Assembly: GCA_029222685.1 (NCBI GenBank) | Contig: JARHVB010000008.1 | Location: 248,001-312,000, forward strand | Source: Terripilifer ovatus | GTDB taxonomy: Bacteria; Pseudomonadota; Alphaproteobacteria; Rhizobiales; Beijerinckiaceae | Direction of reading: 5' to 3' | Length of the DNA stretch: 64,000 bases | In this document: piece by piece, positions 27,534 through 35,834 of the stretch | Numbering within the stretch: position 1 is the stretch's first letter | Layout: every line of letters begins with the position of its first letter | Program-made: the position numbers and the translations under genes | The notes under the pieces: generated by a model | The model's input: only the letters and a program-made list of their open reading frames with translations | Told to the model about the DNA's origin: nothing | Database searches by the model: none

Positions 27534-27713
27534 ATCGAACTCCTGATTGAGCAGGAGCCTTAACCATTCCAGGCCTGATTTTGCAATGCCTGAAATGCCG
27601 CATGCTGTGTGCCTCTCGACATCGAAGCAACACGGCAGGCCCGCATCGCGGGCACTCGCCTTCAGTCGCGAAACTCATTACAGTCTGCACGATAACAAAG
27701 GGAGGATTCGGGC

Positions 27714-28706
27714 ATGGATGCTCAACTGTGCCGTTGGCGCGCGAACATTGCCGTCATCGCTGTGAGTTTGCTGATCGGCGCGTCCTGCGCGGCACATGCG
27801 CAAAGCGATGCGAACTATCCCAACAAGCCCATTCGCGTGATCGTGCCCTTCGTTGCCGGCGGCGGCAACGATATCTTTGCACGGCTCGTCGGCGCCAAGG
27901 CCTCTGAAATTCTCGGCCAGCAGTTGATCATCGAGAACCGGCCGGCGGCGGGCGGGCGGGTGGCTGCGGAATATGTCGTTTCTCAGCCCGCGGACGGATA
28001 CACGCTTTACATCGGCGCGAGCGGCAATATGTCGGTCGCGGCAGCCGTCTATCCCGATCTTGCCTATTCCCCGCTCAAGAACTTCATTCCGCTCACCATG
28101 ATCGCGGACTTCCCGCTTGTGCTGATCGTGCCGCCGAAATCCTCGATCAAGACGGTCCCGGATCTGGTGGCTTTCGCCAAGGCCAACCCGGACAAGTCGA
28201 CCTACGGAACGACCTCGCCGGCCTTCACGCTCACAACCGAGATTCTGAAAATGAAGACCGGCATGCCCGGTGTCGCTTCGCCGTTGAAGGGCAGTTCGGA
28301 GATGGTTCAGTGCGTCAATCAGGATCTCTGCCTGCTGGCCTTCCCCGATCCGCCGCCTTCCGTCTCGCAGGCGCAGGACGGCATGGTGCGGGCCATCGCC
28401 GTCACCGGCGACAAGCGTTCGTCGCAGCTTCCTGACGTACCGTCCATGACGGAGCTCGGCTATCCGGAAGTCAACACCAAGCTCTGGTCCGGCGTGCTAG
28501 TGGCCGCCGGCACGCCGCAACCCATCGTCGACAAGCTGGTCGATGCTTTCCAGAAGGCGATCCGCGACAAGGACGTCAGCGCCAGGCTCGTTCAGCTCGG
28601 CGCCAACCCCGGCGGCAATTCCCCCGAAGAGTTCCGCAAGCTGATCGCGTCCGACATCGCCACCTACAGCGCGGTCGTCAAGGCTGCCAACCTGAAGTTC
28701 CAGTAG
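27714..28706 (+). CDS. Bug-family tripartite tricarboxylate transporter binding protein
   Basis: A 330-residue periplasmic receptor of the TctC/Bug family. The signal peptide spans about residues 1-30 (to AAHAQ). The family signature NYPNKPIRVIVPFVAGGGND and GQQLIIENRPAAGGRVAAEY follow, then PADGYTLYIG. A GGGAGG ribosome site precedes the ATG at 27714. No TctA or TctB membrane genes are nearby, which is normal for the expanded orphan Bug proteins. One internal segment (MVQCVNQDLCLLAFPDPPPS) carries two cysteines that could form a disulphide. The ligand is unknown, probably a carboxylate. Confidence 0.92.
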   Translation: MDAQLCRWRANIAVIAVSLLIGASCAAHAQSDANYPNKPIRVIVPFVAGGGNDIFARLVGAKASEILGQQLIIENRPAAGGRVAAEYVVSQPADGYTLYIGASGNMSVAAAVYPDLAYSPLKNFIPLTMIADFPLVLIVPPKSSIKTVPDLVAFAKANPDKSTYGTTSPAFTLTTEILKMKTGMPGVASPLKGSSEMVQCVNQDLCLLAFPDPPPSVSQAQDGMVRAIAVTGDKRSSQLPDVPSMTELGYPEVNTKLWSGVLVAAGTPQPIVDKLVDAFQKAIRDKDVSARLVQLGANPGGNSPEEFRKLIASDIATYSAVVKAANLKFQ

Positions 28707-28723
28707 GACGCGGACTGCACACG

Positions 28724-28751
28724 AAAGGCCCCGGCATCACCGGGGCCTTTT
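28724..28751 (+). terminator. Rho-independent terminator of the Bug gene
   Basis: AAAGGCCCCGG (28724-28734) and CCGGGGCCTTT (28740-28750) form a perfect 11-bp stem with a 5-base loop, ending in TTTT. It begins 18 bp after the stop codon. Confidence 0.85.
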
Positions 28752-28844
28752 GCGCATGGGAACCTTGCCGCCGTCATCCCGTTACCGCATCATCGACCGA
28801 TCTCCTCTCCCTTCGCGCAAGCCGCTCCACCGGAAGGACATGCG

Positions 28845-29318
28845 ATGGCGAAAAACACGATTTGCGTCTGGTACGACAAGGACGCCGAGGCTGCCGCGAC
28901 CTTCTACGCCACGGTCTTTCCTGACAGCCAGGTCGGTGCAGTCCACCATGCACCCGGCGATTATCCCTCCGGCAAGAAGGGCGATGTGCTGACGGTGGAG
29001 TTCACGGTGGCTGGCGTTGCCTGCCTCGGCCTGAACGGCGGCCCTGTGTTCAAGCACACAGAAGCCTTCTCGTTCCAGATCGCCACCGACGATCAGGAAG
29101 AGACAGACCGCTACTGGAATGCCATCGTCAATAACGGCGGTCAGGAAAGCGCCTGCGGCTGGTGTAAGGACAAATGGGGCGTGTCTTGGCAGATCACACC
29201 GCGCGTGCTTACCGAGGCACTGGCTGTGGGCGGCGACGAAGCCAAACGCGCCTTCGCCGCGATGATGGGCATGAAGAAGATTGACGTCGCGGCGATCGCA
29301 AAAGCACGGCGCGGGTGA
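28845..29318 (+). CDS. VOC-family (PhnB / 3-demethylubiquinone-9 methyltransferase-like) protein
   Basis: A 157-residue vicinal-oxygen-chelate-fold protein. It opens ICVWYDKDAEAAATFYATVF, shows the GVACLGLNGGPVFKHTEAF strand and ends the fold with the family hallmark GWCKDKWGVSWQITP. Despite the Pfam name, members of this family are generally not methyltransferases and the function is unknown. The ribosome site is GGAAGGAC. It converges on the small gene at 29345 with only 26 bp between them. Confidence 0.88.
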   Translation: MAKNTICVWYDKDAEAAATFYATVFPDSQVGAVHHAPGDYPSGKKGDVLTVEFTVAGVACLGLNGGPVFKHTEAFSFQIATDDQEETDRYWNAIVNNGGQESACGWCKDKWGVSWQITPRVLTEALAVGGDEAKRAFAAMMGMKKIDVAAIAKARRG

Positions 29319-29344
29319 AAGATTACCCGGCCGCACGCTCTCAC

Positions 29345-29599
29345 TTACGCAGCTCGTGCGCGTTGCGCAGGATTTGGCGACACCTTGAGGATGGTTCGAA
29401 ACAGAAGACCCTCCGAGATCGTCGGCGATTCCGCGGGCGCGATTTCACGCGCAACCTCATCGATGCGATAGGAGCCGTACCCAAGCGGCGTCAGATCGAT
29501 CGTCTGACCTGCAGTATAGGTCTCACACTGCGTCGATTTGATACCTGACCGCCAGACAACATTACCATTCTCCAGCAAAACCAGCTCAAAATTATCCAT
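29345..29599 (-). CDS. Small hypothetical protein (84 aa)
   Basis: Not recognised. The 84 residues start MDNFELVLLENGNVVWRSGI and look like a small beta-rich cytosolic domain with no signal peptide or membrane segment; the C terminus is basic (NPAQRARAA). Support for a real gene is a good ribosome site (GGAAGGAC, 7 bp from the ATG) and a tight fit to the end of the VOC gene. Confidence 0.55.
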   Translation of the reverse strand: MDNFELVLLENGNVVWRSGIKSTQCETYTAGQTIDLTPLGYGSYRIDEVAREIAPAESPTISEGLLFRTILKVSPNPAQRARAA

Positions 29600-29700
29600 C
29601 GGATGTCCTTCCAGTTGGATAGTTCGGATTAGCCCAACGTGAAGTCGGCGCCGGTGTTCCAGTTTATTTTAAGAAATATGACGGCAGCAATTTGCAAAGG

Positions 29701-29750
29701 AGCCCTCATCCTGAGGAGCACGCGCAGCGTGCGTCTCGAAGGACGAGGGC
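29701..29750. repeat. Family B dispersed repeat, single copy
   Basis: Begins AGCCCTCATCCTGAGGAGC, has a central GC-rich palindrome (ACGCGCAGCGTGC) and ends TCTCGAAGGACGAGGGC. It is the only unpaired copy of the family in the window, lying between two tandem minus-strand genes. Confidence 0.8.
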
Positions 29751-29815
29751 GTTACGCGACATCGATCCACCGTCATGCCCGGGCGACACGCGCGGGAATA
29801 CGATTGGTCAGCTTC

Positions 29816-30808
29816 TCACGCCATCGCGGGCTCGGCCGCGAACTGTGGCATGACTTCCTCCTTGAACAGGCGGAAGCTGCGGCGAAGGCGCGACTGGTCG
29901 ACGACATTGATGAGGAACCCGCAGATCATCAGACCTGCACCGGCATCGGCGAAGGCCTTGATCTGGCGCGCGACGGTCTCCGGACTGCCGCAGATCATGT
30001 CATCAGGATTGCGCGCGATCGCGCCACTCGGATTGCCGGCGAAAAAGGCCTCGGCTTCCGACCTCGCCTGTTCATCTGTATCCGCAATGTGGATCGCCTT
30101 GCCCACCGAAGACCATTCCTTGGCAAGCCTGATCGTCTCGGCGTCATGGCCGGCGGCGGCAAGGCCCGCGTGATAGCCCGCCAACTGCTCCCGCGCGACC
30201 ACGGGATCCTTGATCGCGGTGAACATCGGCCAGCCGCGCGCGGCCGCATCGGCAATTGCCGACCCGTTCAGCGTCGCCCGCGCCAGGATGGGACGCGGCT
30301 TGCGGAACGACGACGGATTCACGGGCGCGTCCAGCCGCCCGCGATCCGAACCGACGGCAATCTCGAGTGGTCCGCCCGTACCGTCATAAGCCCAGACATC
30401 GAGGACCGTCTTGATACCCTGCTCGAACAAGGTGTGGCGCTCCGCCAGGTCACGGCCGAACAGGATCAGGTCAGTATCCTTGAAGCCGGACCCGAAAACG
30501 ACAACCAGCCGCCCGCTGTTCAACTGGTCGATCAGGTTGCACGATTCCACCAGGCGGACCGGATGATGCAGCGCCGGGTTCACCGTTGCGAGCACGATCG
30601 TCGCCTGTGTCAGCCGCGGCGCCAGCGCGCATGCGAACAGCAGCGAATTCTGATAGCCCTGGTTCTCGTAGAGATGATGCTCGGTGAGCGAAATCGCCCC
30701 GAACCCGCTGGCGTCCGCCTCCAGCGCAAGATCGGTCAGGCAGTTGAGGAGCGGCAGTTCATTCCGCTTGTCCTGAATGCGGGTGCTGAGATGCATGGAG
30801 AATTTCAT
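29816..30808 (-). CDS. LLM-class (luciferase-like) flavin-dependent oxidoreductase
   Basis: A 330-residue FMN- or F420-dependent monooxygenase-like protein with the bacterial luciferase TIM barrel. The start is the ATG at 30806-30808 (MKFSMHLSTRIQDKRNELPL). Family motifs: FGAISLTEHHLYENQGYQNS, LATVNPALHHPVRLVE, LIDQLNSGRLVVVFGSGF and, near the C terminus, GSPETVARQIKAFADAGAG. It appears monocistronic. Substrates of the class include alkanesulfonates, long-chain alkanes and nitriloacetate; nothing here allows a choice. Confidence 0.9.
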   Translation of the reverse strand: MKFSMHLSTRIQDKRNELPLLNCLTDLALEADASGFGAISLTEHHLYENQGYQNSLLFACALAPRLTQATIVLATVNPALHHPVRLVESCNLIDQLNSGRLVVVFGSGFKDTDLILFGRDLAERHTLFEQGIKTVLDVWAYDGTGGPLEIAVGSDRGRLDAPVNPSSFRKPRPILARATLNGSAIADAAARGWPMFTAIKDPVVAREQLAGYHAGLAAAGHDAETIRLAKEWSSVGKAIHIADTDEQARSEAEAFFAGNPSGAIARNPDDMICGSPETVARQIKAFADAGAGLMICGFLINVVDQSRLRRSFRLFKEEVMPQFAAEPAMA

Positions 30809-30995
30809 GGCGGGCGTGCGTCCTTGGTATCTGGAGGGCTGATATTGCCGCCAGCATGCCCGGATTGACCCGCAGGTCAATGGCTTTGCGAAGTCATGCT
30901 GCCATTCGGAAACGTAACATCTGGCCGAGGCACTCCGTGGCGTTTTTTCAGGCGTTCATGCCCATGGATCGTTCACCGCGGTGCTCGCAACTACA

Positions 30996-31574
30996 TTATT
31001 CGGAAGACTTTTCGTTGCGCTTCAATTTTTCTTCGAAAAGGCCCCGCTCACTTGCGGTCATCGGGGCTGCCGTTCCGCCCTCCCTTTCGTCATTCACTCC
31101 ATCACAGCCCGCTATGGCCGAGCAAAATTTGTGAAGCTTATAGTATCCGCCGCACCAGTTTATCGAATACGTCTTGGTTTTGGGATTGCCTGAAATCGTC
31201 GCTGTGATCAGCTTAGAGGACGATGCCGCCTCGAAAAGAAGGCTGGCATAGCCACAGTTGGCACCCTCATCCCCGCCCAACGTGACGATCTTGAAGCGTT
31301 TTGGGAAAGGCTTCTGATCTTTGGGTTGCTTTACCAACTCGACGTTGCTGACTGCCGCAGGGTCTCCATCGATTGCCCTCGGGGCTATGCGAAAATCCAA
31401 CACTTTGACAGTGACAGCCGTAGCTCTAATGGCCTCCTGCTGTTTCTCGTATCTGCTTTGCATCTCGCGTGTCGCGCCCATTCGCCGAGGGCAGTCACAT
31501 GCCAATGCAAACGCCGGGAATTGAGCGGCAAAAGCGATTATGGCAAAGAGGCATATGCGCGTAGCGTTACCCAT
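30996..31574 (-). CDS. Secreted protein with NTR/TIMP-like cysteine pattern
   Basis: A 192-residue exported protein of unknown function. The signal peptide ends in FALA, and the mature protein begins directly with Cys26-Asp-Cys28. Further cysteines lie at 107 (ANCGYA), 141 (INWCGG), 151 and 157. A CxC at the mature N terminus followed by a CGY block and a strand motif KLITATISGN resembles the netrin/TIMP (NTR) fold; this is a visual comparison only. The region is visibly less GC-rich than its neighbours, which may mean recent acquisition. It ends in a charged tail (ERGLFEEKLKRNEKSSE). The start is the ATG at 31572-31574. Confidence 0.7.
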   Translation of the reverse strand: MGNATRICLFAIIAFAAQFPAFALACDCPRRMGATREMQSRYEKQQEAIRATAVTVKVLDFRIAPRAIDGDPAAVSNVELVKQPKDQKPFPKRFKIVTLGGDEGANCGYASLLFEAASSSKLITATISGNPKTKTYSINWCGGYYKLHKFCSAIAGCDGVNDEREGGTAAPMTASERGLFEEKLKRNEKSSE

Positions 31575-31647
31575 CACGGCTCACGTTTAGATCCTCGCGC
31601 GCATCGCTTCAGCGCCGAGTCGCAATGTCGATTTTTACAGGGCAAAT

Positions 31648-31721
31648 TGGAGCGGGTGAAGGGAATCGAACCCTCGTATTCAGCTTGGAAGGCTGCTGCT
31701 CTACCATTGAGCTACACCCGC
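31648..31721 (-). tRNA. tRNA-Gly (anticodon TCC)
   Basis: On the minus strand the acceptor stem GCGGGTG (from 31721) pairs with CACCCGC, the D arm is GCTCAATGGTAGAGC, the anticodon loop CTTCCAA has TCC at 31687-31689, the T arm contains GGGTTCGATTCCC, and the CCA end is encoded (31648-31650). Length is 74 bases. Confidence 0.97.
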
Positions 31722-31956
31722 GACGACAGCGAAGGCCGCGTGTCGGCGGCTGCCCGAAGCAGCCGACGCAGGGGTTTATAGGCGGGCGTATTTTCCCATT
31801 CAAGCGGTTTGCGGATTTTCCCGCTGCCAATCTGCAACCCGCCGGCCTGCCCCCGGCAGCCCGGAAAGATTCCGGATTGACACCCGCCCGATGGGCGGCG
31901 ACCAATGGCGCCAGGACAGCGGCAGCCACAGGCGCCGCGCCCATGGGGAGGATCGT

Positions 31957-32919
31957 ATGTTCCGGAATTTCAAGGCATTAGGAACGGGGCTGACCCTGGC
32001 GCTGGTTTGTGCTGCCACAACACCCGCCACGGCCGAGGACCTGTTGAAGATCGCCATTCCCCAGCGCGGCAACTGGGACACGTCCATCTGTGACATCGGC
32101 CAGAAGGCCGGCATCTTCGCCAGGCGGGGCATCCGGATGGAGACGTTCTATACGGCGGGCGCCGGCGAGACGAACCAGTTGCTGATTTCCGGCAGCGTCG
32201 ACATTGCTGTCGGCACCGGCACGTCCGGAATTATGGCGGCCTTCGCCAAGGGCGCGCCGGTGCGGCCGATCTCGAATGCCATGACGGGGGCGGATGACAT
32301 CTTCTGGTATGTGCCGGCGAATTCGACGATCAGGAGCCTCAAGGACGCCGCCGGCAAAACCATGGCCTATTCGTCCAACGGCTCCTCGTCGAACCTCGGC
32401 GCGCTGGCGCTGATCCGCCAGTCGGGCGTCGACATCAAGGCCATCGCGGCGGGCACCGCGCCGTCCACGTACACGCAGGTCATGTCCGGCCAGATCGACA
32501 TCGGCTGGTCGGCGCCGCCCTATGTGGTCGACGACGTCAAGAGCGGCAAGGTGCGCATGATCGCCAGGGAGAGCGACCTCGAAGCCTTCCGCAACCAGAC
32601 CGTGCGCATGAACTTCGCCAATCTCAACACGCTCACCAGGCACGGCGACGTGGTGAAGCGCTTCCTCACCGCCTATGACGAAACCATCGACTGGATGTAT
32701 TCGAACCCGGATGCCCTGAAAACCTATGCGGACTTCGCGCAGATCAGCGAAGCGCAGGCGAAGATTATCCGCGACGAATATTTCCCCAAGAACAACCTGA
32801 CCTCGAAGCGCCTCTCAGGCCTCGACAACGCCATGGCCGACGCCGTGGCGCTGAAGTTCATCCCCGCGCCCTTCAGCAAGGAGCAGATGGACGAGTTTCT
32901 GAAGTATTATAACAAGTAG
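31957..32919 (+). CDS. NitT/TauT-type ABC substrate-binding protein, paralog 2
   Basis: A 320-residue periplasmic binding protein, starting at the ATG 31957 with GGGGAGGA upstream. The signal peptide ends near residue 27 (TTPATAEDLLKI). It opens LKIAIPQRGNWDTSICDIGQ and shares the blocks ISGSVDIAVGTGTSGIM, YSSNGSSSNLGALALI, QIDIGWSAPPYVVDDV and RNQTVRMNF with the protein at 14216-15166. The leaders of the two genes also look alike near the ribosome site. No transporter partners are present. The upstream 235 bp, shared with tRNA-Gly, contain a GC-rich hairpin around 31742-31767. Confidence 0.9.
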   Translation: MFRNFKALGTGLTLALVCAATTPATAEDLLKIAIPQRGNWDTSICDIGQKAGIFARRGIRMETFYTAGAGETNQLLISGSVDIAVGTGTSGIMAAFAKGAPVRPISNAMTGADDIFWYVPANSTIRSLKDAAGKTMAYSSNGSSSNLGALALIRQSGVDIKAIAAGTAPSTYTQVMSGQIDIGWSAPPYVVDDVKSGKVRMIARESDLEAFRNQTVRMNFANLNTLTRHGDVVKRFLTAYDETIDWMYSNPDALKTYADFAQISEAQAKIIRDEYFPKNNLTSKRLSGLDNAMADAVALKFIPAPFSKEQMDEFLKYYNK

Positions 32920-32940
32920 TGTCTTTGGTTGCGGCCTGAC

Positions 32941-33252
32941 GCCCTCGTCCTTCAAGACGCCTGCTGCGCAGGCTCCTCAGAGCCTGACTGAAAAGTCAGC
33001 TCAGCACCGCTGTCCACCGCGAGTTACAGCCCTTGAGTCCTGGTTTCCCGCTCGCGCTTCGCGCGTCGGGAATGACATTGGTTGCAGCATGTCGCCGCGG
33101 TGTCATCCCCGACGCGTCGCAGGCGCGAGCGGGGATCCAGAAGCCAACGGGATAACGTCGGCCCGTCGCTGGCAGCATAACAAGCCCTTTGGCACGGCTG
33201 TGCATTTTCAGTCAGGCTCTCAGGAGCGCGCGAAGAGCGCGTCTCGAAGGGC
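32941..33252. repeat. Nested palindromic composite of family B and family A repeats in a convergent gap
   Basis: The 333-bp gene-free gap between two converging binding-protein genes is nearly all repeat. Outer arms are family B copies: 32941-32993, with the inner end CTGACTGAAAA, and its inverse at 33206-33252 with TTTTCAGTCAG. Inside lies a family A inverted pair (33040-33077 and 33101-33140). The whole can fold as one long hairpin with an inner hairpin. The right arm touches the stop codon of the gene at 33253. Confidence 0.8.
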
Positions 33253-34287
33253 TCACCTGAAATACTCGTTGTAGACATCCGTCCAGTGCGGCAACTGCTT
33301 GTCGAGCTCCTCCGGCGACAGGAACGTCGCCTTGAAGTTCACGCCGTCGGGCCGCAGGGTCGGATCCTTCGGCGGCACGTCGGGATGCACCGGCAGTTCG
33401 CCGGCATCCGCGAACACTTTCTGGCCTTCCAGCGAGACGATATAGTCGATGAGCAACTTGCCCGCATTCGGGCTCGGCGCGTCCTTCAGCACCGACATGG
33501 CGGAATAGACCAGCAGGGCCGGCTCCATCTTGATCCAGCTCACCGGCGCGCCGAGGCGTGCGCTGGTCACGGCGTGATTGTTGAAGATCTCGAGCGCGAT
33601 CGGATATTCGCCGGCAATCACCAGATCGAGCACCTGCCGCCCCGAGACGCTGAGGCCGGTGATGTTCTGCTTCGCCAGTTGCGCCAGATAGGGGCGCGCC
33701 TTGTCTTCGCCCATGGCGTGGATGACCGCGCCGACAAAGCCCTGCCCCGCCGAACTCGACGGCGATGTATTCCACGCCATCTTGCCCTTCCATTTCGGAT
33801 CGAGCAGATCCTGAAAGGTCTTCGGCTCAGTGCCCCTGGGCACGAGGTTGGTGTTGAAGCCCGGCGTCAGCACATAAAGATTGTTCGCCACCCAATAGCC
33901 CTCGGGATCGAACAGTTCTTTCGGCAGCTTCACGTCCGGCACCCACTTCATCGCCAGGCCAGACTTCTTCAGGATCACGGACGTCTGCGTGCCGTCGACA
34001 ATGCTCGCCTGGACCTTGCCGGCCTTGGCCTCATTGGTGACGCGCAGCGCGATCTCCGCCGCATTGGCGCGCACATAGGTAACACGGATGCCGTATTTCT
34101 TCTCGAAGAGTTCGGCGATCGGCCGCACGATCTGCGGAATGATCTGCGCCGTATACCAGGTGACCTGGCCTTCCTTCTTCGCCGCGTCGATCAAGGCCTG
34201 GTCGGCGGCATGAGCGGAGAAGCTCCATGGCGCTGCCAGCCCCAACCCGAGAAAAAATGCCAAAGCCTTGCCCTGTGTAGCGATCAT
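33253..34287 (-). CDS. Family 1 extracellular solute-binding protein (Fe3+/polyamine type)
   Basis: A 344-residue periplasmic binding protein of the AfuA/FbpA/PotD-like class. The start chosen is the ATG at 34285-34287, 5 bp from AGGAC; another ATG precedes it. The signal peptide runs to about residue 27 (SFSAHAADQA). The mature part opens LIDAAKKEGQVTWYTAQI, and LFEKKYGIRVTYVRAN, TFQDLLDPKWKGKMAW and GKLLIDYIVSLEGQKVFADA are family features. No permease or ATPase gene is near. The ligand may be iron, a phosphonate or an organic molecule; not decidable. Confidence 0.9.
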   Translation of the reverse strand: MIATQGKALAFFLGLGLAAPWSFSAHAADQALIDAAKKEGQVTWYTAQIIPQIVRPIAELFEKKYGIRVTYVRANAAEIALRVTNEAKAGKVQASIVDGTQTSVILKKSGLAMKWVPDVKLPKELFDPEGYWVANNLYVLTPGFNTNLVPRGTEPKTFQDLLDPKWKGKMAWNTSPSSSAGQGFVGAVIHAMGEDKARPYLAQLAKQNITGLSVSGRQVLDLVIAGEYPIALEIFNNHAVTSARLGAPVSWIKMEPALLVYSAMSVLKDAPSPNAGKLLIDYIVSLEGQKVFADAGELPVHPDVPPKDPTLRPDGVNFKATFLSPEELDKQLPHWTDVYNEYFR

Positions 34288-34434
34288 CATGTCCTCCCTG
34301 AAGCGCATCTTTGGCGCGCGCCGTTCCCAGCCGACAGGTTCCGCGCTCTTGACCGCCGCGTCAAGACACGGCCAGCCTGTTGACAAAGGGAAGCTTCAAA
34401 TCGCTTGTCTATTGCCCGGAAACAGGGATCGAGC

Positions 34435-35727
34435 ATGAGCGAGAGCACGACTTCACCTCGGCGTCATCGCGTCGTCATCGTCGGCGGTGGTTTCGGCGGC
34501 CTTGAGACGGCCAAAGCCCTCAAAGGCGCGCCTGTCGACATCTGCCTGATCGACCAGCGCAATCATCACATCTTCCAGCCGCTGCTCTATCAGGTGGCGA
34601 CGGCTTCGCTGGCCACATCTGAGATCGCCTGGCCGATCCGCAGCATCTTCCGCGACCGCCGCGATATCACGACGATCCTGGGGCGCGTCGTCGGCGTAAG
34701 CACGCAGGGCCGCAGCGTCTTCCTCGAAGACGGCACCGCTGTTCCCTATGACACGCTGGTGCTCGCGACCGGCGCCCGTCACGCCTATTTCGGCCACGAC
34801 GAATGGGAGCCGTTCGCGCCGGGCCTGAAGACGATCGAGGATGCGACCCTGATCCGCCGCCGCATCCTGCTAGCCTTCGAGCGCGCCGAGCGCGAGCAGG
34901 ATCCGGCGCGGCGCGCAGCGCTGCTTACCTTCGTTGTCGTCGGCGGCGGCCCGACCGGGGTGGAACTGGCGGGCACGATCGCCGAGCTGGCGCGCACCAC
35001 CCTGCCGAAAGAGTTCCGCCACATCGACACCACCACGTCGCGCACCGTGCTGATCGAAGCAGGACCACGCATTCTCTCAAGCTATCCCGACGATCTCTCC
35101 GACTATGCGCAGACATCGCTGCAACAGCTCGGCGTCGAAGTCGAACTCGGACGCCCCGTAAAGGACTGCTCGGCCGACGGCGTCGTCTATGGCGATCGTA
35201 CCCTGCCCGCGGCCACCATCATCTGGGCCGCCGGCGTGCGCGCCTCACCCGCCGCGGAATGGCTGGGTGCTGCGGCCGATCGCGCCGGCAGGCTTCAGGT
35301 GTTGCCAGACCTCACCGTGCCGGACCATCCCGAGATCTTCGCCATCGGCGACACCGTCGCGATCGCCGGGCCGGACGGGAAGCCTGTTCCGGGCATCGCG
35401 CCCGCCGCCAAGCAGGCCGGCACCTACGTCGGCCGCGCCATCAAGGCCCGGCTCGCGCGCAAAGCGTTTCCGGCTTTCGTCTACAAGCATCAAGGCAGCC
35501 TGGCGCAGATCGGCAGGAGCCGGGCGGTGATCGACTTTGGCTGGATCAAGCTGCGCGGCTGGCTCGCCTGGTGGATCTGGGGTATCGCCCACATCTACTT
35601 CCTGATCGGCCTGCGCACACGCCTGTCCGTCGCGCTCAACTGGCTCTGGATCCATACCTTCAATCAACGCAGCGCCCGCCTGATCACCCAGCGCGACGAG
35701 CTTGGCGGCAGCAGGCGCCTGAAATGA
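34435..35727 (+). CDS. Type II NADH dehydrogenase (NDH-2-like FAD oxidoreductase)
   Basis: A 430-residue membrane-associated flavoprotein that passes electrons from NADH to quinone without pumping protons. Starting at the ATG 34435, it has the FAD motif VVIVGGGFGGLETAKAL (about residues 13-29), the NDH-2 pattern NHHIFQPLLYQVATASL, the NADH-binding VVVGGGPTGVELAGTIAEL, and the second FAD motif FAIGDTV. The C-terminal KLRGWLAWWIWGIAHIYFLI segment is the amphipathic membrane anchor. Length is typical. It is divergent from the binding-protein gene and upstream of the BoxR-like gene. Confidence 0.93.
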   Translation: MSESTTSPRRHRVVIVGGGFGGLETAKALKGAPVDICLIDQRNHHIFQPLLYQVATASLATSEIAWPIRSIFRDRRDITTILGRVVGVSTQGRSVFLEDGTAVPYDTLVLATGARHAYFGHDEWEPFAPGLKTIEDATLIRRRILLAFERAEREQDPARRAALLTFVVVGGGPTGVELAGTIAELARTTLPKEFRHIDTTTSRTVLIEAGPRILSSYPDDLSDYAQTSLQQLGVEVELGRPVKDCSADGVVYGDRTLPAATIIWAAGVRASPAAEWLGAAADRAGRLQVLPDLTVPDHPEIFAIGDTVAIAGPDGKPVPGIAPAAKQAGTYVGRAIKARLARKAFPAFVYKHQGSLAQIGRSRAVIDFGWIKLRGWLAWWIWGIAHIYFLIGLRTRLSVALNWLWIHTFNQRSARLITQRDELGGSRRLK

Positions 35728-35732
35728 GCTAG

Positions 35733-35744
35733 ATAATGCATTAT
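35733..35744. promoter_or_regulatory. 12-bp palindrome upstream of the BoxR-like gene
   Basis: ATAATGCATTAT is a perfect palindrome lying 6 bp after the NDH-2 stop and about 90 bp before the regulator gene, in an AT-rich promoter-like stretch. BzdR/BoxR regulators recognise TGCA-containing sites and repress their own genes, so this is a candidate autoregulatory operator. Inference. Confidence 0.5.
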
Positions 35745-35834
35745 ACTACAGAAAATGGAGACAATTCCGCGTTGCCGTTAAATCACCTATGTATTATTTT
35801 TCCGGCACCGCGACCAGACAGCCCAGGATAGCCA

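Noticed and set aside
31648-31721. tRNA-Gly as an integration site for a mobile island
   Set aside because: No integrase, direct repeat of the tRNA 3' end or phage gene was found near it, although the neighbouring gene is less GC-rich.
32941-33252. CRISPR array
   Set aside because: The repeats are inverted, not direct, few in number and of uneven spacing, and no cas genes are present.
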